A stretch of DNA of 64,000 nucleotides from the NCBI GenBank assembly GCA_032622095.1, contig CP136065.1:59389094-59453093 (forward strand). The letters are read 5' to 3'. The notes beneath the pieces were generated by a model. That model was given only the letters and a program-made list of their open reading frames with translations, searched no databases and was not told the DNA's origin. The stretch's first letter is position 1; every line of letters begins with the position of its first letter. Made by a program: the position numbers and the translations under genes. This DNA comes from Siphonodentalium dalli. Its lineage: Eukaryota > Mollusca > Scaphopoda > Gadilida > Siphonodentaliidae. This document shows, in pieces, positions 1 to 13,900 of the stretch.

Positions 1-163
1 TTATTTCAAGTGTCTTTTGGGAACAGTCAAAATTGTTGTCCCGAGGTATCAGGAATGACTATCGAACTGTTGCCCTCGGCCTTCGGCCTTGGGCAACAGT
101 TCGATAGTCATTCCTGATACCGAGGGACAACAATTTTGCCTGTTCCCAAAAGACACATGAAAT
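1..163. repeat. Long near-perfect palindrome
   Basis: Arms of about 75 bp, e.g. GGTATCAGGAATGACTATCG on the left and CGATAGTCATTCCTGATACC on the right, meet at CGGCCTTCGGCC near position 85. Typical of a foldback MITE. The outer arm TTATTTCA...TGAAATAA starts at base 1, so its true left edge is not certain. Confidence 0.8.
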
Positions 164-184
164 AATTGCTTTGTTACCCAATAC

Positions 185-320
185 ATTGGCCAGTCAACAG
201 TTCGCTCGGAGCCAGTCAACAGTTCGCTCGGGTCGGGCAAAAGTTCACTCGCGACGTCACGAAAGCTGATCGTGATTGCAAACCGGGCAACAGTTCATTC
301 GGGGCGGGCAACAGTTCGTT
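185..320 (+). repeat. GGCAACAGTTCG-type repeats beside the palindrome
   Basis: The palindrome's inner motif GGGCAACAGTTCGATAG is echoed five more times: gtcaacagttcgctcgg (twice), ggcaaaagttcactcg, ggcaacagttcattcggg and ggcaacagttcgttg. Spacing is irregular (about 22-50 bp). Between 320 and 688 I see only AT-rich sequence. Confidence 0.6.
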
Positions 321-688
321 GTGGCATTATGAACGCGAATTTGGGGTTAACCAGTTAATTCTAAATCCCAATGATTTACGAAGTAAAACTATACTATTGG
401 GTAACAAACCGCTCTGTTAACTGGTACTCAAGATACATATACCCAATTTAATAGGTATTCAGGATTCAACAAAAGCTGGTATGTAGCTTTTATAGCACAA
501 AATTACACAAATTTTGTTTATTTTTCAGCCGAAATTACATAATTTCATGTAATTCAGTCTAGTACATCTTGTCATGTTGAAGTTATGGATACTACTTCAG
601 AAGATGTGTGAAAACTATGATTTTAATGTAAAATTACTAATTATGTATTTCATATTTCTTAACTGTATCTAGGATTCACCCCTCTCTG

Positions 689-926
689 TTAACCCTTTCT
701 ATACTAAATATTCATTGACGAGTAGTTCCCTTTGGAAATGTTCAGATAATAAGTTCATCAAATGACTATAGTTAATTAATAGAAATCCTTTTGCACTTGT
801 AATATATTTTCATCTGCCTGTCGTCTGCTTGTATTACCTGAACATCCCTCCAAATAAATAATAGACCATTCCACTGTAGACTTTTATAATCGAATGTGAA
901 AATCCATTCAGTATAGAAAGGATTAA
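689..926. mobile_element. piggyBac-like MITE, TTAACCCTTTCTATACT family
   Basis: TTAACCCTTTCTATACTAAA at the left; TTCAGTATAGAAAGGATTAA at the right. TTAA at both edges is the piggyBac target signature. The body contains AAATGTTCAGATAATAAGTTC and GTCGTCTGCTTGTATTACC, found in the other copies. Confidence 0.8.
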
Positions 927-1486
927 CTGGTATTCAGGATTCAGGGGGGTAGGGGATGAACCCTTGTTCTATTTTCTATCATGAAAATCTTCACATATAA
1001 TTCAAAGGCTGAAAAGGGATTTCTGAATATCACTGTATTGCATTGGAATAGTATAGTACAGTATCTCTCGACGGTTCACTGGGACTTTTACATTGACACA
1101 GCCTTTGAATTACTGTAATTATTATCTGAACATTCTTTTCAAATAACTGAATATGATTGATCGATTAGGGTTTAATGTCGCTCACAGCAACTAAGGCCAT
1201 TTCACGACATTGCCAGTTTTAGCGGTGGAGGAAATCTAACAGTTATTTCAATGGCAGATAAATTGGTGGCAAACCACCGGTGAGTGACTCCACCAGATAC
1301 CGATTTTTAGTTACAAAGTCCATGATGGAAACATGCAGATTTGAACACTTATCACCAGCGCTGGAGGGCAAGACGGCTTGAAGTTAGTACCCATAACCAA
1401 CTGAGCCACCGAGGTCAAATAACTGCATAGGAGTCATACACCTTATGCTCTTGTATTAATAAGTTTGTGCACAAAATGGATCGGAT

Positions 1487-1725
1487 TTAACCCTTTCTTT
1501 ACTAAATGCTCATTGACTACTAGATCCCTCAGGAAATGTTCAGATAATAAGTTCAACAGGCCATTTATTGAACGTATTTTTCTGAAACATTTCCCACAAA
1601 TGAGTAGGAATCCTCCTGCACTTGTATCATATTTTCGTCTGTCTGTCGTCTGCTCATTTTTCATGAACACCCTCCAAGTGAATAATAAACCATTCCAGTG
1701 TATACTTTTATAGCTGAAGGGAGAA
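1487..1725. mobile_element. piggyBac-like MITE, same family, right end decayed
   Basis: Starts TTAACCCTTTCTTTACTAAA. The body shares AAATGTTCAGATAATAAG, CTGTCTGTCGTCTGCTCATT and ATAAACCATTCCAGTGTA with 689-926. No clean right TTAA end. Lies 41 bases beyond the E13 donor. Confidence 0.65.
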
Positions 1726-1765
1726 TCATTTCAATAATGAGATAACTATGATGATGCATACTCAC

Positions 1766-1928
1766 TCCTGTAATGAGCATGGTCACCCATCTCTTCCTCA
1801 GACCCTGCTAGGAACTCATTCAGACCAAAATCTGTGACCTTAAGGACGAGCCTGCTGTCGACTACACACTTAGATGACTTGAGCCGGCCATGTGATCGTA
1901 TTTCACTGTCATGTAGAAATATCATGCC
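1766..1928 (-). CDS. Exon E13: kinase-homology domain, C-lobe
   Basis: Codes for 54 residues plus one base. [39 protein letters not shown], then [17 protein letters not shown] replaces the HRD catalytic loop of true kinases, as in other receptor cyclases. The magnesium-binding DFG is kept (TDFGL). Acceptor TTTTTAG, donor A|GTGAGT (phase 1), expected to lead to a LLWTAPE-type exon to the left. I see no such exon in 1-1765. Confidence 0.92.
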
Positions 1929-4900
1929 CTAAAAATTCACAATAATATCATGTCAAATGATGATGAGCCCGTTTTGGTTAAAATTGAGTATCATAGAAAA
2001 TTGAGTATCAGTTTTGTCATTCAAATAGAATTCCCTACGACAAATACCAAGGTTTACCATCATCTGTAGGGTTAAACAAAATTATTGTAATAATTATTTG
2101 ATTACTTGATTATTTTAATAAATTTAAGGAATAACTGTTGTTTGGATTAAGGTTATGCAGTTAATTATAACCGAAATGTTTTAAGACGTTTTTAATTCTA
2201 CAACGCGCTTTGCGCATTATAGTAAATTTGTCTACAAACTTTTGGTTATAACTGATATCCTTAATCGAAACAAGAGTTATTTCTTATAATTTAATCTGTC
2301 AATTCACAGGAGAACCACCATAAGTTGAAGATATAGAACTAAAATTAGCGTAACACTTTAATTCCGACGAAAAAGACACCTGAATCTAACAACCAATTAT
2401 CGATTGCTTGGAGTAATAAATTTGTTGCTTTTGATTGGCTAGTGAACAGTTTGGCATGCACCACATGGTGAGTCGCAGCACCTCAGCATGCGTTCGAGAC
2501 ATATTTCTTTGTGACACAAGTTGTTAGTTTCTGAAACTTCATTTATTTATATTTACACACTAAGTGTTGTCATCACTAAATCCAGCATTCTGATTGGTCG
2601 GCGCCCACGTGGCTAGTTGCAGTTATTTCTCGGTGAATGCGCAACGCCTCATGACACCAAGCTAATAACACCATCGATACGTCATTAGGTTTGGAAAGAC
2701 GAACGCGTAATGTTTTGGGCGCATTTTGACTCGCGCAGGACTGACTTAATACATCATCGGGTTTCAATATGAAGAGAAATTGTTCCTATTAACTTTTGCC
2801 AAGGGTGCTATTGGGTATTTTGGGCTGATCTTGTCACGATACACTTTTCGATTTAAATAAATTTACACTAAATGTATATAAATATAAGGATTAACTGTCA
2901 TGTGGACTATTTTTATGGAGATGTAACGGTGAGGTAAGTGGTCATAACTTGTATGTAAAACCCTTCGGGTTTTACACAAGTTATGTCCACTTACCTCACC
3001 ATTACATCTCCATAAAAACAGTCCACATGACAGTTAATCCTTATACAAATGTTAGAACGATCGAGTCTTGTTGATTTCTCTAGGTACTGATATACAGAAG
3101 TGCTGATGAGTATAGTCATGTCTGAAGGAATTTTGATGTAATTTACTAAATACTCATTGATGAGTAGTTCCCTTAGGAAATATTGACCTTATTATCTGAA
3201 CATTTCCCACTAAAGAATATGAATCCTTCTGCACTTTTATTATCTTTTCTTCTGCCTGCTGTGCGCTCATTTTTCCTGAACACCCCTGATGAATCCATTT
3301 AGTACAGAAAGGGTTAAATGGAAAGCTTTTAACCCTTTCATGACGGGAGCTGAGCTGGTGCAGCATTAAAGAGCCTGTGCCAGTACATTCTCATATATAT
3401 GCGAGTCTCCCATAGGGAGCCTTGCATGTATAAGAGAATGCACTGGCATACAAGATCAAGATAAATATTGTTAGGTCAATATATTCTCTTATTTAAGCAT
3501 ATAGGGAGCCTTGCATATATAAAGGAATGCATTGGCACAGGGTTTCCGCAAAATTTCAGGAAGCTCCAGTCATGAAAGGGTTAATTGAAGATTACTGATG
3601 ACTACATTTTGCAAAGGTAGGGAATGTCGTCCTTCCGACTTTGGAAACTTGCCTTTATTATGTCGAAGACCAGAGATGCGATGAACATTTCATCTAATTT
3701 CAGCTCTTCATTCTCTAAAATATCCTGGAAATAAAAACATCATATATATTGAATATCCATATAGTTTACTAAATGCATTACATATTTCATTTAACAGGGC
3801 TGAGAAGACAAGTCTAATCAGGGATGCTGGAGAAGGGGAGCATGCACCCTTTGCAATGACCCAGGGGAGTCCAATGGGTACCCGAAAAATGCCCTCCTGA
3901 CTGGTTTGCCCCCCTTGCCCTTTGGTGCTTCCGGCATCCCTGAGTCTAATGTCTATAGTCCTTTCAATAGCTGCAAATGTGTCCCATGTATGATTTGACT
4001 TCCGAGTCACCAAACACACTATCTGACATTTATTAACATAGATTCAGTATTTTTTTTATAACATTCTATCTCTGTAAATGAAGATGTGGATATTTGATCT
4101 ATATATAAACATACATTAATGCCCTAAATAATTAACGTCTTAACCTCAGCAGAATTATGGGTAACTTTTCAGGATTTAGTCGGAAATATGGCTTGTTGCC
4201 ATTCATCAGAAAGCTCTCAATATGGCTTGTTGCCATTCATCGGAAAGCTCTCACTGAGAGCTTTCTGATGAATGGCAACAAGCCATATTTCCGACTATAT
4301 CCTGAAAAATTACCCACAATTCTGCTGTCATTAAGGAGTCGATTATTTAGGGCATTACTGTAGTTGATTGGTAAGAGAAAAGTTACTGGTATGGATTCCT
4401 AACCATGGTCCTGTACTCTAAAACTTCTGCAGTTTTATGCAATTTCCAAGTGCTTCGGACGACTATTTTCAAGGTTGAAAGTCTATGCCTGTTTGCGTTA
4501 TAGTACCCACATAAGAAGCTATTTACAAATGGCACACTTGCTCGTCCAAATGTAGCTTACTACTGTTCTATAGTAATGAGTTAGAGTTGGACTTGGGGGT
4601 CGGGGAGTTGTAGGCGTATACATGAGCGCGGGAGTTCAGCGAAGTGCTGGTTTATAGCAAGGTGTTTTTGGCATTGTTGTCTCGCATCGAGCATGCATGG
4701 CTTTTTATTTAGGGACCTTGTCAAATTACAAGCGGAAATTCCGCCAGAGAACAGAGTTTTTTCTCCGCTAAAAACTCCGGTCTCCGCTTGAGAAATTTAA
4801 ACGCACACAGGAGTTTTTCCTCCGGTAGTAATTACGGCTAACTCCGTTCAAATTGGCAGAAACTCCGCTGAAGCCAGAGCGGTAACTACGCTGTGGCGGG

Positions 4901-7900
4901 AGCGGAAATTACGATGATGTCAGAGCTGAAACCGGAGCAGTATACCACACTCCACTGTTATATATACGTTAATGAGTTAGAAGTGATGCTCTGCCGAGTG
5001 AAAAATCATACTTCTAATGAGTTGAGATAAAACACATCTCAAAACAAAATTGCACAATGGCTTGCTGACAAAATACTAAACAATTAGTGATAATTGAATG
5101 ATAACTAGATGAATATGCAGATTGTGAACTGAACTTGCTAGAATATTAGATACTATGACAATCAGTGATGAATAAAGTGTACTTTGATGCGAATAAAGTG
5201 TACTTCAATGCGATGAAAGTGAAGTGAAATGACACGATTTATGTGTATATATAAAGTATGAAATCGAAGCAATGTGCATCGATCACTAATTATTACTGCC
5301 AATTAATCAATCAATACCTAATATTATAAAACAATGCAAACAACGTGATAACAGAGGGGTAAATAGTAGATAAGCTGCAGTACAAGCATGACTGAATTAA
5401 TTATTCTTTGCCGTATATGGCTGATAATAAAAAATGCGGTGTGTTTCCTAAGTAAAACAGAGTTTTAGATGGAACACTCAGATGTGAGTGTATTTAAATC
5501 CAGCGGACTTCCGATGGAAACTCCGCAGTAATTCCGATGAACGTAACAAAAACTCCGCTATAACGTAACGGAAACTCCACTGTATAACGTAACAAAAACT
5601 CCGCCAGAAACTTCGTTAAAACTCCGATGAACGTAACAAAAACTCTGGCGTGTTTTACGCTATTTACCTTACCAGAGAGCGGAGTTTTTAGCGGAGAAAA
5701 AAACTCCGGCGGAATTTCCGCTTGTAATTTGACAAGGTCGCTTATCTGACCAAGTGGGATTATACACATATATAGAGCCATATTTGAGATATTATACTGT
5801 CGCAGTCAAAAGTTGGATTTGTTGTAGGATGACCAAACACACGTGCTTGTCAACATCCGATGAGTACACCATTAATGGCCCATTATAAATATATTTATTT
5901 ACAATGATATTTTTACTGATAGTGGGCAATGGGATTGGGGGACAAGTGCAAAGTCAATTACTTGAACCCCCTCTCCCATTAGCCAATATACACAAACAAT
6001 TTATATTCAGAAAGACAGACAAATGGTATTAATAGCTGACATATTATATACAAAGTGGCTGACCCCTCTCTCACATGCATCAAGTCTTATATTCATTTCC
6101 ATGAAAAAAATGTGTGGACTAACAAGAATATTACGCTATAATACCCAGTATAATAGATTGAATAAAAACACCCAGTATCAAAGTGAATAACCAATACACA
6201 AGTGTAACAGTCATAAAATACGTAAATTATACAAATTAATGTTTTGCTATTAAAATGCAAAATCACTAGCCAATAAATATTTCACTATTCCCTGCCCCTC
6301 TATAATATATTTGCTTACACCGCCGTTATCTTTTCATTGCACACTCCGGTGGCTTATAGCTCACTCACTCGGGATTATCGTGGACGCTTGATAAAATTCC
6401 CGCCAATGGAAAACTCTGCCCATCATTTAGAGACAGCGATTCATTCTACCTTTTTATAAAATAAGCGCTGGTCGCAAACCATTAACACTGGTTTTTATCA
6501 TCATCAATTTAAACTAAACTTCATCTCATAAAATTGGAAACATGTGCAGACCTAAATCGTCTTGAATTGGTAAGCTGAACTAATCTTGCATGTGTGTCAT
6601 TGTGTGTAAGATTGATTTGTTGTGATTTGTTGTTGTAAAATGTTTAGTTTAATTTATTTCATGTTTGTCTCATATAAGGATTAACTGTCATGTGGACTGT
6701 TTTTATGGAGATGTAACCGTGAGGTAAGTGGTCATAACTTGTGTAAAACCCGAAGCATTTTACATACAAGTTATGACCACTTACCTGACGGTTACATCTC
6801 CATAAAAACAGTCCACATGACAGTTAATCCTTATATTTATATACATTTAGCGAAAAAGCCACTTTTGTAAATGTATTTAAATCGATAAGTGTATCGTGAC
6901 AAAACAAGCCCAAAATATCCCATAGCACCCTTGGCAAAAGTTAACAGGAACAATTTCTCTTTATAATGAAACCCGATGATGTATTAAGTCAATCCTGCGC
7001 AAGTCCAAATGCGCCCAAAACATTACACGTTCTTCTTTCTGAAACTGATGACGTGTCGATGTAATTATGAGGCTGCAGTTATGAGCTGTTTCGCGTTCAC
7101 CGAGAAATAATTGCAACTAGCCACGTGGGCGCCGACCAATCGGAATGCTGGATTTAGTGATAATCACACTTAGTATGTAAATATTATATTTTAGTTTAGT
7201 ATTTGATTGAGAATTAAGTCAATGAGATTTCTAGTGTATTTAATTTGACAATAAGATTTGATTTGTAACAATGGTCATTCAGAGTAGTAAGATGGAATTT
7301 TGAAGTCTCCAGAATGGAGCACCATGAATTATAGAAATGCTAGTCTGCATTAACTACCATTTGATTTATATCTGAATCATTTAAGACACCATGTCAGAGC
7401 ATAAGAAAGATTCATTGTAAATGCGTTCAGCATAGTTATGTTTTATATTTTATTTATTTTAGTGTCATCATGATCATAGCACAGGATAGCACAACGAATT
7501 CATGTCTACACGTCTGTTTGTAATGTTCGTCCTGTGAATTGATGTGCTATAGAACATATAAAGTATGTAGAAACCTTTACTACTATTCCCATTATTCACA
7601 ACATTGCCCAAGGAGGACAACTCTAAAATGAACTTATAAATTTATATTACCACTGGTTATGTATCATGCTCATAAGCAACCAGCGGTTTTACAAGTGTAG
7701 GCAAATGAGTTACAAACGAATCATTGCTCATAGCTCTGCAGTCGTAATCGAGGCTAAAAATTCAAGGTATATGCAGTTGTTTGCCTTTTTAGTACACAGC
7801 TACATGTACATTGTGTCCCGATTCATGCACAACTGTAGAAAGACACTTGTATCCAGCAGGCGTAACTCGTAACTCGTAGGTTCGTAGTATTCATGTGGCT

Positions 7901-10900
7901 GTACACTTGGGAATAGCAGCAAATTTCCTAAAACTGCCCAGAGCTTTATAGTACAGGGCCCAGGAAGAATGGTCTAAAGCCCTTCTCTCGATTCCTTCCC
8001 CTTACAGATTCCTCCGGATATGTTCACAGATAATTAGACCTTTTGTTGACTACAGACAAGCTTGATTTCTTCAGTGTCTCAACAACCAAGTGTTCCCAGT
8101 TATAGGTCTAATATTAACAGGTTTCTCTGCTTCCTCACAGAATAATGATCATTAGTGGCTTTAACAGAAACCTCAGAGTGGTCACTCCAGGGACAAATGT
8201 TTCAATTATAACAGATATCTCCCAATTAGCCTGGCTGGTCAGACTCCTTTTAGCACTGTAGCCAGTAGTGATGAGAACTTATGGTGTATCTTTGACTGCT
8301 TCAAGATATACACTGAATAACTTTAACCCTTTACCCAACAAACCGGCCAAAACCGGCCAAATAAAGCTTCAACAGCCTAAAATATCTTCGGTCTGTCTCA
8401 ATAGAACCATACAAATATGGATATCATTGGACCACATTGTGATAGTTACGCCCTGTGCCAATGCATTCTCTTATATATGCGAGTCGACCATAGGTCGCCT
8501 CGCATATATAAGAGAATGCATTGGCCTAAAAAAATGGTCGACTCGCATATATAAGAGAATGCATTGGCACAGGGCCCTTCTGTTGGGTAAAGGGTTAAGG
8601 AAGGTCGCTAATAAGTTCAACAAACAACATTTGTTTGTTGAATTTATTATCTTAACATCTTGGCTGCTACATGTCAGTACTGAGTACGGATGTAAAATGT
8701 CATGCTGTGTGCTACGGAACTACTTCAGCACACTAGCACTCAGCCATGATTCATAACTGGAACTCAGAGATCAGCTAGTACATCTGAACAACTGTATCTC
8801 AAAGTTTCAAATAGTGTATGATGTTCCACGATTGTGAGTGATAATAGCCATTCAACTGGTTTTATGGATTTCATGATATTCCCGTTATATTTTTCGACTA
8901 GAAAATGGCCATAACATCAACGGACCAGCACACGATGTCATAACGTCATTATCAGTGAAGAGGTTAATCCTTTCATGACGGGAGCTTCCTGAATTTTTGC
9001 GAAAACCCTGTGCCAATGCATTCTCTTATATATGCGAGTCAACCATAGGTTGCCTCGCATATATAAGAGAATCCATTGGCCTAACAAATTTTATATATTT
9101 TTTTATAATTGTTAAAAAATGTAAGAAAAAATGAAAAGCATGATACAAAATTGGTAAAAATGTAAGAAAAAATGATAAAAATTGATAAAGAATGTAACAA
9201 AAAATGATAAAATTTTGAAAGATTGTAAGAAAAAATAAGTATAAAAATGATAATATGTTAGACAAAATGCTAAAAATTGTCATAGAATGTAATATTATAA
9301 AAAATGATAAAAATTGTTAAAGAATGTAAGAAAAAATTATAAAAAATGATAAAAATTACTAAAGAATGTAAGAAAAAAATTGATAAATTGTTAGGCTAAT
9401 GCATTCTCTTATACCTATGGTCTATTCGCATATATAAGAGAATGCATTGGCACAGGGTCTTTAATGTTGCGCCAGTGCAGCTCATGTGGTGAAAGGGTAA
9501 GCATGCCTTCAAATCAATGAATAGAAATCCATACAAGCCTGAGTTTAGTGAGCCCTACCTGTAGACACGGGGAGCTTGTAGAAAAAATAGTTCAAAATAT
9601 ACCTTATATACATACCACAGGGGGTGACAATATTCGGTACGGAAAAGCGTAATACAGCCGTCACCGTTGAATTTCTGACTCACTGCAAAGATTATGGTTG
9701 GGTAAACGGTATTGTCGCGTACATGTATATTTCTACTTCCAAAAGTGATAGAAACCCTTCTTACCATGTAAAATGTTGTGGAATGCCGATATAAACTTGT
9801 TTTATAATTTCAAGTGGTAGAAATATTTCTGCGCGAACCATTAACTGAATCGCCATTAATGTGGTGGGGAAATATGACCCTCTTTCTGATTGGTCGATAT
9901 CAACTGATGACTCACGTGGCTTTGTTTACGAAAACACGGTCAGAAAAAAAAACAATTATGTATATTAAATATTGACCAATGAGAAAGAGGTAGCTGTAGA
10001 TTTCATGTCGATGGTTCGATTCGAAGCAATTTTCTCACTTCAAAGAATACAAAAGTTTTTTTGGACATTCCACTGCATTTGATAGTGCAAGGTTTTCTTT
10101 CAGTTTTGGAAGAAGAAAAACAAACAACAATGCCGTTTACGAGGCCATAATCGGTTCAGTGAGTCAGAGATGCAACGAATTTACGAAATCGGAAACCGAA
10201 ACCAAAATTTGTAAATGGGTTTACTAGGCAGGTGCCCTATCTGTAGACTGCCTTTAGGACAGTAGGCAGTAATGATTATAATTTGTGAATGGTTTTACAA
10301 GGCAGGTGAGCCCTACCTGTAGACTGTCTTCAGGACAGTAGGCAGTAATGATTATAATTTGTGAATGGTTTTACAAGGCAGGTGAGCCCTACCTGTAGAC
10401 TGTCTTCAGGACAGTAGGGAGTAATGATTAGAATATGTGAATGGTATTACTAGACTGGTGAGCCCTACCTGTAGACTGTCTTCAGGACAGTAGGCAGTAA
10501 TGATTAGAATGTGTGAATGGTATTACTAGACTGGTGAGTCTTACCTGTAGACTGTCTTCAGGACAGTAGGCAGTAATGATTAGAATGTGTGAATGGGTTT
10601 ACTAGACTGGTGAGTCTTACCTGTAGACTGTCTTCAGGACAGTAGGCAATAATGATTAGAATGTGTGAATGGTATTACTAGACTGGTGAGTCTTACCTGT
10701 AGACTGTCTTCAGGACAGTAAGCAGTAATGATTAGAATGTGTGAATGGGTTTACTAGACTGGTGAGTCTTACCTGTAGACTGCCTTTAGGACAGTAAGCA
10801 GTAATGATTAGAATTTGTGGAGAATCTATGGCAGCTCCGATAAACGTGTTCAGGTTCTCATGCCTCATGTCTCTCATCTGTAATAGAGTGAAAAGATATA

Positions 10901-13900
10901 AATATTAGTAACATAAATATAGAATGTGTAGCTAGTGTCATTGCTCAAACTGTTTATGTCTGTAAGGGTGATTTGAGGCTCTGCTGAGTCTAATAGATGC
11001 CAAATCCCCCAAGCGGACATAAACCATTTTAAGAAACATCATTATAGCTGCATATTTGATTTATCCATCGCACAAAACTTGCCTTTTGTGTGGAAAATCT
11101 GTCATTTTCCTTAGTTTTTCATTCGTAACTTTGATGATACCCTTTCATTTATGAGGTCAAGCAAATTAACTATTGAGTATTCATGACATTGACAAATTAG
11201 AGTGCAGGTTAGAGCGAAATGGTTGGTTGGTTTTTTATAGTCATTCTAATAATTAAGCTTTCCTTGTTCTATTGGTTTATAAATGTTTTTGAGTGAAAAC
11301 GTCTATCTTTTTTACGCATTTTGTACCAAATTTGGTGAATAATGGACAAAAAACATCTCAACGTCACAATGACCTCATATATGCCAGTTGACGTCCCATC
11401 TCTAGTTATTAGTACCTGCACAATTTGCACAAATAATTACATCATGAAAGTATGACCAACAAAATAAAGCTATATTGACCTAATAAAGCTACCGTGATGT
11501 AATAAACATAATATTTATTTGGCAGGATTTATGTAGGCAACAAAGGTCGTAAGCAGTGGATAAAAGTCAATAATGGTCACGTATATTACAAATGCACATT
11601 TTAGTTTTATAAAAATACTGGTATCTCAAGCAAAATCTCAGTGAGAAAGTTTTCCTGCCTCAATATAATTTCTGTTATCTCCCCTTGCCTTCCCACTCTA
11701 ATTTTCATCCTTTATGCTATCCTGTTATATCATGGCCGCTACCATTAATATCCAAAAGATTATTCGATGCCTAACAAAGATTAATAGAAGATGTAGTTAT
11801 TCACAAATTAAATTGATTTTGTCAACCGACCAGCTGCATAAATAACACTTACAAGTTTGAGTTCTTTGCGCACATTTCTTGTCAGTTCCACATGTCGTTT
11901 GTAAACTTTGCGGATGGCCACAATATTTCCTCTATAAGTCCCGACATGTGTATAAAGCTGTCGGTAATCCAGCTCCAAGTTGGATGCTAATGATAATGTA
12001 CTTCCTTTCCAGTTACGCTGCAATTAGAATGAAAAACATTAAAGATCTGAGAGATTCCGATGAATGGCAACAAGCCATATATCTGACTAAATCCTGAAAA
12101 GTTACCCATAATTCTGCTGTTGTTAAGGAGCCGATTATTTAGGCCGTTATTAAGTTAGTATCATCCCATTGTGATTCTAAGATCATTGGGCAAGTGTTTT
12201 ACTAAATGAAACAAAATTATAAAATATAAATTTAATGAAATAACTAATTAACTAACAAACACTCCATATTTTGTACAACTTCGTAAAATGTATAAGAAAT
12301 GACAACTCAGGGTGGGTGGTGGGTCTGTTAGGCAGATGGCACTGTATAAAAAGTCAGCCCAACAAATCACATGTCATATTTAATCTCAGATATTGCCCAG
12401 ACCTTTTATTTCTGATTGCGATTCTATAATAATAAAACTCAATTCTGTTTGTTCGTTTGTTTGTCTGCTTATATGCAAACAAACGGCTGGACCATCAGAG
12501 CTGAAAATTTGTATATAAGGGTTAATTTGACTTGTTGAGCATTATTAGATAGGTCCCGTTTACCACAGATGTCTTAAAAAGACCAGCTGAGACTCCACAC
12601 GGAATGTAATTAACATGTTGCGCACATAAGCAAGCATAACGCTCTTTATTCATACCATATCAGGAATAGATCAATATTGAATGTTCTTTATCATTGGTCT
12701 ACACAGAAACCGCACTCAATGTCACACACCGCCTCGATTAGCATAAGCGACCAGAACGATCTTTATCCATACCATATCAAGAATATAGTAACAGTCAACC
12801 TTATTAATCCTTACAGCAGAAGCGAAGACCAGAGAAGTTCTTTGAAATTGTGTAAATATATTATGTCAAAACACTTCAATTTGTTTCCAATCTTTTTTAC
12901 CCGAGAAATGCCGGGTACCCCAGCTAGTTTCTCATATTATTGTAAATTTATGAGTCTACAATAAGAGAATACATCTGTAAACTCATAATATGTGCTGATA
13001 CAGTAATGCCCTAAATAATTCCACTGTGGTTAAGGAGTCGATTATTTAGGGCATTACTGTATATAAACAGCTTATAATGGTTTCTTCTCACCTTAGCAAC
13101 ACTGCCACTGACCATCGGATTACCATAACCAAATTCCTGACAGAATGTGATTTCCTTGGGATCTATCTTCCACGTAAGACTGGCCAGCGCCTGCTCATAT
13201 CTCCAGTTTCTACAACGGAAAGGAAGGATGACATGTAGAATGAAACTTTGATACAGTAATGCCCTAAGTAATCAACCTCTTAACCAAAGCAGAATTATGG
13301 GTAACTTTTCAGGATTTAGTCGCAAATATGGCTTGTTGCCATTCATCGGAAAGCTTTCGCCGAGAGCTTTCCGATGAATGGCAACAAGCCATATTTTCGA
13401 CTAAATCCTGAAAAGTTACCCATAATTCTGCTTTGGTTAAGAGGTCGATTACTTAGGGCATTACTGTATTTGAATTTGGTTCTCGGGCCTTTTCAGTCAG
13501 AATCAGAATTAAACCTTTCTACACCAAATGGATTCTCCCAGTCAGTTAAAAAGTGTACATCTGAACAGTCTATTATTGATTTAAGGGAATTTTTACAAAA
13601 TGAATTCAACAACATTATTATCTGAACATTATGGGATAACTATTCATCAACTATGCTTTAGTATAGAAAGCGTTAAAGTGGTTTATTGACAAGAGTACAG
13701 TGTTGTATATATTTAGATCGGTAGCATTACGTAACAGAGAGTATCTACATGGTGCGTAATAAGTAAGGATGTACATGTATATTGTTATTTTATATCAAAA
13801 CAAAGATATTTATAAATTTAAGCATTTCTAAAAGAATATATTATGGTCTGATACTTCTGTATGGAAATCCTGGCCATGTACAGATTATTAATTGTCTTTC

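Noticed and set aside
3653-3724. E12 read on through the donor as a longer exon (...[16 protein letters not shown] stop)
   Set aside because: The frame ends in a stop after about 15 codons, while the GC donor gives an exact join to the conserved GMIFLHDS of E13.
8268-8756. 162-codon plus-strand frame
   Set aside because: Most of it is the piggyBac-like MITE at 8323-8598 and its hairpins; no family features.
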